Shown here: positions 10,301 to 20,100 of the stretch, piece by piece
How the letters are laid out: each line of letters opens with the position of its first letter
Position numbering within the stretch: position 1 is the stretch's first letter
The notes under the pieces: generated by a model
Told to the model about the DNA's origin: nothing
The model's input: only the letters and a program-made list of their open reading frames with translations
Database searches by the model: none
Assembly: GCA_003009815.1 (NCBI GenBank)
Contig: PXPD01000035.1
Location: 1 to 27,366, forward strand
Reading direction: 5' to 3'
DNA length: 27,366 bases
Source: Nanohaloarchaea archaeon SW_4_43_9
GTDB taxonomy: Archaea > Nanohalarchaeota > Nanosalinia > Nanosalinales > Nanosalinaceae
Translations under genes and position numbers: made by a program

Positions 10301-11010
10301 TCCTCAAGAAGGAAAGTCAAAAAGAACAGGAGATACCTGTCAGCGTCGTCGATTCCGAAACCGAGACCGGATCAACTGAAACAGTGCAAAAAACAGAAAA
10401 GGAAGAAAGCCGCCCACCTGTAAAAATTAGCGACGTTGACAGAGAAAAGGATAGAGAAGAGACTCCGGCAAGAATATCAAGTAGCGAAACTGAGAAGGAA
10501 GTAAGTACCGATGATGAAGTATTTGTATGTGATGAATGTAACCAGGTATTCGACTCAGAAAGAGACTTACAAAAACACAAACAAACCGTCAAGGACGGAC
10601 AGGAAAACGGTGAGGCATTCATCTGTGATGAATGTAACCAGGTATTCGACTCAGAAAGAGACTTACAAAAACACAAACAAACCGTTAATACAGAGAAAAA
10701 GAAGCTGAGAGAAGAAGAGAAAGTAGAAGAACTTAGAGATCAAATGATGGAACTAGAGAAAAACATCATGGAAATCAAAACACAGCAGGAGAAAGAGAAG
10801 AGAAAACTGGAGGATAAAAGGGAGAGGGAAGACGGAACTGAAGAGAAAATCAATAACCTCAAAGATAAATTAGAGCAACTTGAAGACAGAAAACAGGGGC
10901 TTGAAGCAGATGTCCTGGCCGAAAAAATGAAGAAGAAAACTCTGAGAGAAGATCTGAAAGAGATAAAATCAAAACTGGAAAGTCTTGATGACAACCTAGA
11001 CAATCTATAG
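6721..11010 (+). CDS. Giant surface fibre protein A, C-terminal portion: fibre, stalk, membrane span, cytoplasmic zinc-finger/coiled-coil tail
   Basis: The ATG at 6721 is only the first ATG in this frame; the real protein continues from the upstream frame, so there is no true start here. Residues 1-885 continue the degenerate fibre repeats. Residues ~890-910 are a Ser/Gly hinge with seven consecutive glycines. Residues ~915-1135 form two beta-sandwich domains of the NEW3/CARDB kind (KPGETSEAELELENTGN; AVQTSASIVRNLDLDLPPGTY). A membrane span follows (~1145-1163, IMLAALALLIVSSVADFL), then a basic stop-transfer RRKRR. The cytoplasmic tail has two near-identical CxxC-x12-H motifs (C1270, C1273, H1286; C1302, C1305, H1318) without the usual fourth ligand, then a charged coiled coil to the end. 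It shares its hinge and stalk plan with giant B and its finger type and coiled coil with the two downstream proteins. Confidence 0.85.
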   Translation: MTDILRNEILQIKPEPQTTRNTAVNRLQGADIGILTTATKSFSGIRTLTETFQTNENQITLSNLIRTDETTNAFTESLTRSFTGSRLFTDIFSIDSETGRTSNVDRENTLETTVNQKVSRTVIKLKQQLESFSMKGEELGQPNFLRLLEQQIDSESQETVTSNLARTATEALLPGTRTERITTLERRETVPAVYSTTTLRITDIFRNEILQINPKTQATGFPAFFKTVTESFTAGNTEVRTVLNQRLSQLSVDGTLLDTRNTLNLRSAAETLVSGTETVSAESALNRLLESGIATGTTESRILSQQRILDTQATVASNAFSVLDLHRIVTHSYISTDKAFYSASLGRTVLHDLSLTQNIETQSALARLNVETFTGISTPVRILDLNRDEQLEIDSEAEILTSSILSRLNAENLAIQELSSSEPDLNRAISEIVSGAESITTERQIWRSRNLGLETLTLADRVTVLQRATAEVIDGNFATSQTFYLNRLLNNRLDIAESDSRSLLQGRFTELNSGINQNIETASAVSRLRETAVGTTTSISVVSNLDRIIDSNFEYIEEESTTLRVYSIVSQPVGAQFDQTVSSELQRLLGQDLSIGKRFKRTVSVKRILDSGFQATSLELRGLSAFRVTQTDIKVDVIAGSVRAVDRNMVELITGTASENRGTSGFREITETVGPEINNIAESELERILNTEARLEYQTSSISALGRTVANGLGLTRSETTQGLYSRSLEKILYTDSSIETAAELDRVFTQGLFQDDQTLSLSILERTNEELVDISLAEDRSILTSRFTASTLTYGTLFNSEQTVARSVNQELLKTSDAPRVYSPFRITGTSVGFNEYVDPGFRVFEAVINTGLGFNQDNTRTVSVLRAVSEEYSHNSIIDSLLDLLDRSSDSGSGGSSGGGGGGGTIIDPIEDKEQAELSFADKKLSIKIKPGETSEAELELENTGNKDALTKIDVERLSVETVDAVTLEQSEINVPAESSVKTGLNIVVPEYLSDENLTNRVLERSVQASANNSSARIPVNILVESKEEELLDVRMELSENTVTESENTDYSLEIFNLGQSGRVDIELFTTVRNSTGQIVHEEKEELAVQTSASIVRNLDLDLPPGTYRIETKASYSGKEASSFSTLEVREEDNLTDSIPVGEIMLAALALLIVSSVADFLRRKRRYDKLAQSKVEEIKEYSKKQDIDFSEILKKESQKEQEIPVSVVDSETETGSTETVQKTEKEESRPPVKISDVDREKDREETPARISSSETEKEVSTDDEVFVCDECNQVFDSERDLQKHKQTVKDGQENGEAFICDECNQVFDSERDLQKHKQTVNTEKKKLREEEKVEELRDQMMELEKNIMEIKTQQEKEKRKLEDKREREDGTEEKINNLKDKLEQLEDRKQGLEADVLAEKMKKKTLREDLKEIKSKLESLDDNLDNL
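10528..10685 (+). repeat. Exact 62-nt direct repeat encoding the zinc-finger motif
   Basis: Bases 10528-10589 and 10624-10685 are identical over 62 nt at a period of 96 nt (32 codons), so both copies are in frame. Each encodes CDECNQVFDSERDLQKHKQT. The rest of the tail does not show such identity, so the duplication is recent or kept identical by conversion. Confidence 0.95.
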
Positions 11011-11178
11011 CTAATACTTAGACTGACTGAGGTTCCGTTAACAAAAATATCTAGAACAAACCCTGAACCACCAATTTTTCGCCGAGAGCCTGAAAGAAAC
11101 CTTAATTAAGGAGCCTAAACAATACTTAGACTATACTACTACAACCCCCAATACGGCATAGTGAAGGTGTAACCATAA
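11011..11178 (+). promoter_or_regulatory. Intergenic region and candidate promoter of giant B
   Basis: CAATTTTTCG near 11072-11081 may end the upstream transcript. A perfect 12-bp palindrome CCTTAATTAAGG (11100-11111) contains a TATA-like TTAATTAA. The 12-mer AATACTTAGACT occurs twice, at 11013-11024 and 11121-11132. GGTG at 11165-11168 is a weak Shine-Dalgarno about 10 bp before the TTG start. Which of these acts is unknown. Confidence 0.4.
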
Positions 11179-14100
11179 TTGAATAAAATACTCAGTGTCT
11201 TAATTCTTTTAGCAGCGATACCGGTATTTGGATCAACAGCTGCTGCATTCTCCTGCGATACCGGAAGTTTAAGCCAGTCAGAATGTAGGATAACAGGTTC
11301 TCAAGACATAACAGGAGAGAACATAACGGACAGCGACACAGACATCATAGTTGAATCGGGCGGTCGGCTTTATACCAACCACAAGAGTAAAACTAACTCC
11401 CCCACGGCTAAATTTAGTCTCACTGACGGCGACTTTATAGTTAAATCAGGAGGTGCCGTCCACGCCAACATCAACATCTCAGCATTTAATATCAAAGTGG
11501 AAAACGGAGGAATAATAGATTCTACAGGGCTTGGCTGGCAGTCAGCAGCAAGTGGAACAGGTTCATGTAACTTCGGTACATCAGGAGCAGGCTACTGTCT
11601 TGGTGGAGGTACAGCCGGTGGAGCAGGAGGAGACGGTAACTCCAACACAGGAGCAGGTGGAGCAGGTTACGGAGGAAAAGGAGGCAGCTTCAGAGATGGC
11701 GACAGCTACGACTCCAGCGGAGGCGGAAGAGGATCCACTAACGGAGAGCTCTACGGCAATCCCGAAAATCCGACAAGCTTTGGTTCAGGAGGAGGAGCCG
11801 AAGGTTCCGAGGGACCGAAAACAATAAGCAATATAGAAAGTGTCACGGGACACGGGAGAGCATCTAACTATGATGGAAACCCTGAGCTTAAAGAGGCAAT
11901 CCTGAACGCAACCTACGGAGACGGGGATACTGATGATCCGGATGATGATCCTGTTGACGAAGACAGGTGGATATCTACAAACGCTGAGTACAGGAAAAAC
12001 AATCCAAATGATATCCTGATGGGCTCCGGTGGAGGAAGGATAAAACTTGTAGGTAGCAACAAGATCAACATATCCGGAAATGTTATTTCTAACGGCTTGG
12101 ACGCCGGAGGAACATCTAACAACGGTTATCCAATGGGTGCGGGATCAGGAGGATCAGTGCTCATCTCGGCCGGAGGTATATTTGGAAGCGGCAACATTAA
12201 GGCTAGAGGAGGCGGCTACTCAGAATGGTTAGACGGCGATGACTCTAATACAGGTTCTGCAGGGGTAACCGGAGCCGGCGGGGGAGGAAGAATTTACTAC
12301 GAGTACTCTATTGAAGATCAAAACTGGAGTATAGATGCAAAAGGAGGTCAGGGAACAGTTTCTCTGTCAAAGGGATTCGGTAAAAATGAAAATATACAGG
12401 ATAACCAGTACCGAGACCTCTATGCGACGAACGGAACTATAAGGAGCGATATAGCTTTCTCAGCAAATGTAAATGATACAGTAGTGAATCCGGATACCGC
12501 TATAAAAGTAAATGGAACTGGATCTTCTACAGTAAATATATCCATTAATGGAAGTCTTGTTGAATCAACAGAACCGAGTTCTGCAGATGGTTTCTATAAT
12601 GTTACAGTTAAGAGCTTGGATATTAACGATACTGAAAACCTAGGGAACTACTCGATGACTGTAGAATCATCAATTTCAGAGAACACGATTTCAGAGGAGT
12701 TTAACATCTCTCACAGGGATATTGAAATTAACCAGAACTCAAGCTACTTCTTCAAGCCCAGCGAAGGATTTAGTGCAAACGGGTCAGTAAAACTGACTAA
12801 GGAAGATGGGGCCGGAGGCTCAGTGACCACAGATTACTCCAATCAGAGCATTGAAGTAAAAACTTATGATGATAATGGATCAGTAAAAGATAATCTTAGT
12901 TTAACGACAGATCAGGCAGGAGATTTCAATTTCTCAAGCAGTATATCAGCAAGTAAGGGAGAGAAATTCTATGAAGCAGAAGCCGAAACTGATGAAGAGA
13001 TAAGAGATGCCGACAGAAACCAGCTGGGATGGGTAACTGTAAATGACTCGGTCGTCAATCCAAATGAAACTATCAAAATGAACGGTACAGCATACAACGA
13101 GGTAGAGATCTCGCTGAATGGTGAAACAACTTCTTTAACGCCTGGCCCAGAAAACTATTTTGAAGAAGTTAACAGTGCTCCCGAAGAAGAGGGAAATTAT
13201 ACCATAGAAGTTACAACTCAGTTAAATCAGGAAAACATAACAAGATACTTTGAGTTGAAAGTCAGAAGCATAGAGTTTACATTGAACTCCAGCTACCCTC
13301 TGGATATTAATCCTGCGAAGAACTTTACTGTGAGCGGGGAAGCCAGGAAAGTACTATCGAATAATTCTGGAGTAAAGGAAACAACCGGCTATTCAGGCGA
13401 GACCTTAAATATAACTTATTTCTCGGAACAGGAGGGCACAATCCGCACTGAAACAGTGACTACAGATTCTGACGGCTCTTTTAGTTCCTCGCAAAACTTC
13501 AGATCACCGCTGAAAGCAGGAGACAGAATATTAGAGATAACTTCTGAAAGCCAGGAGGACATCAAAGCCAGAAGAAACGATAGTATTTCAACTAGAATAA
13601 GGCTGGAGAATGTTAGTTCCACAAGCCCTGAGAAAAAGTTCTTCCAAGACGGCACAGTAGATCAGACGCCCTACATTAACCCGGATCAAAATGTTACCAT
13701 CAATGCTTCAACCCGTACAAGCTTAAATTCCATCAAGAATGTTACATCACATATAATTACTCCTAATGGAACTGAAAAGGAAATCGAGCTAAAGAACCAA
13801 AGCTTATTGGATGGTAAAATAAAATGGAGCAGCGAAAAGGCGATCAGCGATTTCTTCAGTACCCAGTACGGCAACTACAGCTTGAATTACAGGGCTTACG
13901 ACCAGAACGGTAATGAAGAGGATACAGATAAAGAGGACTCATTCTTTGTCAACAGAAACCTTACAATATCCCCCGTACATGAGAGAAAGATTAAGGATAG
14001 CGAGCAGTTAAACATAACAGGTACATCATTGCTCACTGTCGGAGATGGAACCGGCAATCCTTCAGAACAGAATTTTGAAGGCAGCCTGAACATACTTTAC

Positions 14101-17100
14101 TATAACCATAGCCAGGAAGCCGACTTTTTCTCCAACATCACAGACTCCACTGAGACCGTAGATGTGGGAGGAAACAAAACCCCTAGAGGCTGGTCAGGGA
14201 AAGATCCTACAGTCACATTCATAGGTAGATTCTTCGGCATAGAAGAATCAAACCGTTGGAACAACGAAACTGACTGGGATTCTCACCGATCTCAAACCGG
14301 GTTAGTGCATCAGGATATCCAAGACAGTATAAGATCAGCCGACAGAATTACTCTTGGATACAGAAAAGATAATACAGGTCTCGGACTTGAAAACTACTAC
14401 TCTCTCGACAGCGGGTCAGATCCTTTGATAGACAGTATGTCATCAGAAGACTTGAAAAGCCATGGCTCAGTAAATCTCAGTTTCCCAGGTATAGCTAGCT
14501 CGACAGCAGCAGGATTTAACGGCGGAGTCTTAAACAAATCCGAACAGGTGGTCAGTGGAGGCGAAAGCTCCTTTACAACGAATATTTGGCTGAAGCCGGA
14601 GGAAATTCCTTCTGAACCGGATAATGTCCAAAACGACGGAGATCCAGCAGTAGTACTGGATTCGCCCGGTATACTAGATATCCAGCTGGTTGAAAATGAT
14701 GAATTATATGTCAATCTCAACACAACAGATGGTAACTACAGCCTGGAAACACAGTCGGATACAATAGATACTGGAACCTGGCAGATGATAACTGTCAAGT
14801 ATACAGGGTCAGAGCTGGAACTATTCAAGGACGGCAGCTCAATTACCTCAACTTCAGCCTCCGGCAGCATTGGAGCAAAAGGATCACCAACATCCATAGG
14901 AAGAGATACGGACCAGAAATCCGACTATTACAACGGTTCTATTGACGAACTAAGAATATACGGCTCCAGCCTCTCCGAAAATAATATATCAAAAATCTAT
15001 AACTATACAAAAGAAGGAGAGCAAACCACCGGGAAGAAGGTTTTCTCAGAGAAAGTCAAACCAGGATCACTGGTTTTAAACAGTGTAGATGCAGATATAA
15101 ACGGTCAGAAAATAAATCTAAGACTGAAAAGCGATACAGATGGAGACGAAGACTTTGAAGAAACTTCTGATACCTTAGAGCTCGAAAACGGTAAATCTAA
15201 TTACAGTATATCCGGTCTTACCGGAGAAACTTCAGAATTAGCCGTGAAAATAGAGATGGAAGGCAACATCACCCATTCGCCTGTCCTGAAATCTTTCAAT
15301 ATCTCAAGAAAGCTCTCAACTAAAAACCCGGGCTTAGACATAGACGGTGGCGAGGACGAAGCAAATGTGTCCGGCAGACTGATAGAAGGTGAGAAAAAAA
15401 CGAGGAAACTCCCTGAACTCTCTTCAGGTCCCAACATTCTAAATCTCTCGGCAGATAAAGGTAGATTTGATCTAAGACTTAACTACACTGAGATATACAC
15501 CAATATCACAAAACAGGATGTCGATGTAAAAAACGGCAATTTTTCCACCAATTTTACCTTACCGGAAGGCGCTAGAGAAAGAGAAATAACTTACTATACT
15601 ACCACCGAAAACGGCATCTTCGGGATCAACAACACGTTCGCTACTACCCAGATAGAGTTTGTTAATACTGGTATAGAGGATAAGCGGACAGGTGACCTTT
15701 TTGTCGACGTCAACGGAAGTTTTGAGGCCTCAGCAAGTCTGGGTAAAACTTTCAACCCGATTAAATTTGTTAGAGCGGATATTGCCGCTCAGTCAAACAC
15801 TAAGAAGTTCAATCTCTCTGAATCAGGAGGAGGTTATAGCTCAATAATACCTATTAGCGAGATAACAAATGAAACAGGAAACTACACTGTTTCATTCAAA
15901 GCCAAGGACACAAAAGGAATACGAGAAGGCTTTTCTCCGGAAAAAGAGCTGAAAATAAGAAATGGAAGTATTACAATCAATCAAAGCAAGGAAACACTGG
16001 GACTGGAAAGAACTTTCACAGTCAATGGTACTGTATCACATAACTCCACTGATGACGCATATAATGCCACTGTAAATGTCTCGATACCGAAAAATAACTA
16101 CGTCAATGTCACAGAAACCAACAGCTCGGGCTTCTACTCGGTAGAGCTCTTATCTCCGTCGGAAACAGGAAACTACACGATTGTTGTCGAGTCAAACGAC
16201 ACAAGGGGTGTAGTTGAAGAAGGCGGGGCCCAGATCTCGGTGCCGGATAAAGTAGCCGCCTCCGGAGTACACCTAGGATCGGGTAAAAACAAAACTTATG
16301 AACTGAACATTACGAATACCGGAGATGCCGACATCTTAGACCTGAAGATTTTCCATAAAAATCTGCCTACTGTAGATGATGCAAGACTGATAGAAGATGA
16401 AGGAGCAACGGACTGGAATAGTATAAATAGAACCTATGATATCCCTGCTGGACAAACAGTAACTGTAGAAGGAGAAATATGGATAAAAGAGGCCTCTAAA
16501 GCAAGTAATTTCACAAACGTGGTTTCAGCATATGTCTTCAACACCTCTACAGGTGAGAGGAGAACCGGTGAGACAGATATTCCAAGAGTGGTGGTTAAAG
16601 CAAATCAAAGACCTTTATGGCAGGAAAACAACAGTATCACGGCGAGCGAGGGATTCAATGGAAATCTTTTACCGCCTGATGGAGCGGTCAATAACACAAT
16701 ATTCAACCAAGGCTCCGGAACTGCAAGTAACGTGACTTGGAAGATATGGGACGATAGATTCAAAGCATGGACCACAGGATTTTTCCCTGAACAAGATCCT
16801 TCAGATCGGTTCGGAAAAACAGATCTTAGTCCGGGAGGGTTTCTGGAACTTCGACAGTACAATGTAGATATACCTGAAGGAACTCCAGCAGGAAACTATA
16901 CAACAGAACTGGAATCAAAGTCCGATGATCAGGATTTCAATAATAATGCAACAGTCACCGTAGAGATTCCGAGCGAACCGACCTACAATCTTGAATTAAC
17001 CGGAATTAAGGATGACGTGGAGATACCGGAAGGGGAAATATCCAAGAGCAATCCTATAGATGTCGGAGAACTTGATACGGGAGGATCAGGGGAGATGTTC

Positions 17101-20100
17101 GAAGTAAAGCTAGAGAATACCGGAAACGAAGATCTGGAATGGACTCTAAAGTCGAATGAGAATACAGGGGATACCAAAGATAGATTTACATTGGAAGGCA
17201 GCGATATAAAAACTCTTAACTCAGATATAACAGAAAATGAAAACTATACTTATAATAGACCGTCCAAGTCCCTCAAAACAGAATTTTCGATAAATTCCGA
17301 TGCAACCAAAGAAAACTACACTGCTAACATAAGCATAGAATGTAGCACACCTAGAAGCGGGTCAAAAAAGTGTGAAGATCAACTCGTAGAACTCCCGGTC
17401 AAAGCAGAAATTAAAGACCCCTTCCCCTACTTCGAAAACTTATCCGCAGAACCATCTCTCCAGGCCTTCGGTAAGGATATAGAGTTGAAGGCAGAAGTAT
17501 TTGACAACAATCAAGATTATATCTGGAATGAAAAACCTGTAAACTTCACCGTAATAAAGGATTTAAACAACACTGCTGAGAACGAGACTCTAGACGCCAA
17601 CTTAGAGGAAATACCCTCGAGCTTCAATCAAAGCTTTACTGCTAATGAAAGCCTTTCCTCGGGTCCTGATTGGTACGGGGTTAGAGTGGAGGCAAAGGAT
17701 TCGGGAGGGCAAAAAAACATATCAAAACAGGTTGAATTCAAAATAATAAAGAAGGTTAGTTTGGAGGCAGACCCGGGGGAACAAGGGTCTATAACCTTCG
17801 ATAATGTAACATCGGAGTCAGGTCAAACTAAAAGAATAACAGGATCAATAGAAGGCGGAGATGTAACTGCAGAAAATGTCAATCTTTCAATAAAAACCGA
17901 CGACCCGGGTAGCTTCGATATCGGGGAAAGCGTCGGTGACGGCTTCAAGGAGTACGGCGGGATAGGGCCAAACGAGACAGTTGAATTCAACGAAACACTA
18001 ACCGCAAACAGCGGCACTGACCCTGTCGGCTATAGTTTATTCCTAGAATTAGAGTGGGTGAACCCGGATGGTGAAAGCGATTCAAAGACAACTACGGTAC
18101 CTATTGATGTAGAACCAACCAGAAGAATAAGAGCAGGTCACGGCGGATCAGACAGGGTTGAACTCAACCATAACACAACCAAAAGAGAATCCTTCACGGT
18201 GAAATCATTTGGTAATGACCGTGTAACCGGAGTTAATTTCAGCTGTACTAACTGTGATGAGGATGTATTCCTCAAATTTAATGCTTCAAACATCGATCTT
18301 GAGAGCGGTGAAAAGGTTACGGTAGAGTCCAATGTTACAGTAGCCGAGTATGTACCTCCGAACACTACTTTCAGGGATATCAAGGTAGACTTCGACTCTG
18401 GGACAGAATTGCTAGAAGACCTGGAGATTAATGTGAAACGTCAGGAAGCAGTGCGTGTTGAACCGGATGATGAATCTTATAGTGTACAGGTTGACTCCGG
18501 CAAAGAAACTTTAGACACGTTCGTAACCAAAAACATAGGTAATGTGGGGATTGGCCTTAGATTTGATGATAATGACAGCGGTTCAGAAGAACTGTTCCTA
18601 GAAGAAAAATCAACCAATTACAACACAGATATAGATCCGGGTAAAAGCGATAATGTCGAACTGAAGTTTGATACAGATGCGGTTAATACAGGTACTTACA
18701 ATTACTTTATAGAACCAAAACTTGATTCAACCGCATCTCTGGATAGTAAGGAGTTTATGAATCTGTCCGTGACTGTCGAAGACCTGGATCTTCTAACTAA
18801 AAATGTGTCAAAGACGGAAGAAATTGTAGAGGGAGACAACATAACTGCATCATTCAATGTAACAAAAGGAGATGATCCTATAACCGATAATAAATCAATA
18901 GATCTAAGGATTTCTTCAAACGGAAGCAAGTTTGGCATCTCTGAATCATTTAACAACTCATCACAGTTGTGGGAATCTTCCTTCAACGCCCCTGATCTTC
19001 CGGATGGTAAAACTCACAATTACACCTTCCTAGCTAGCTCCCCCTCCTTCGCATCTACACTTGAGAACTCAACGGAGGTCTCATACTTGGATATTTCACC
19101 TCCAGAGGTTGTAAGCGCCTCAGCTGAGTCAGTTACTAGCGGTAACAAGTCAAAAATAAGAGCAGAGCTCAACGATGACAGCAATGTAACAGATGTTTCA
19201 GCCAGAATTGAAACCCCTTCCGGAAACAGAGAAACAGAGTCGCTCAAGAAAACTGATCCAAAGATTTTCGAAACAGAGTTCAATGAAACAACGGATAAAG
19301 GTCTTTACACTGTCAACTTCACAGCGACAGACCAAAAAGAAAATCAGGGGAGTTTTATCAGATATATGAGGGTATTCGAACCAATTGACGTAAACGGATC
19401 TGCTGTTAACCCTGTGGATTCTACGGAAATAGAATTCCTTAACCCTGATGGAGAAGTTTCTGAGAGGATTGAACCGACAGAGGAGGACGAGTACAACGAC
19501 AGTATTAAAACCGGCAACTTTGATGTTAGAATTGAGCCGGATGAGAATACAACAGCGTTTGTAGAGGACTTCCAGGCGGATAAGGTAGCTGAATCGCCTC
19601 CGAAGTTCGATTCGACGATTGAACCCGTTACGGTAAATCCCGAAGGAAACCTGCTGACAGGGTTTGGATTGAATTCCGAGAACTTTAAGCAAATCGACGG
19701 CAGAATCGCTATTGACTACTCAGGTTTCAAGGATGATATAGCATTCGAGGGCAACCTAGTTATCCAGAAATGTGATAACTACAACGTGAGTGTAGGTAAT
19801 GGAACCTGCAGCTCAGGATTTGAGGAGGTTGGAACAGTCGTAGATAGATCTTCAAATCTTGCACTTACCAATATATCTTCATTCTCTGCTTACGTACTGA
19901 CAGAGAAATCATCGAGTGATAACACCTTAAACGTCAACTTATCAGATGATATCTCAGATCTTGATCTTAACTCTCTACTAGAAGAGATTGCATCAAACAC
20001 AGACTCCTCCGGAGGAGGCGGAGGAGGCGGTGGAAGTGGGGGAGGAGGCGGTGGAAGCAGTGGAAGTGGCGGATCGTCTCTAGAAGAAATAGCAGACCAG

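Noticed and set aside
11531..11827. 98-aa frame rich in Gln, Glu and Val inside giant B
   Set aside because: It is the shifted reading of the Gly-rich codons of the head domain.
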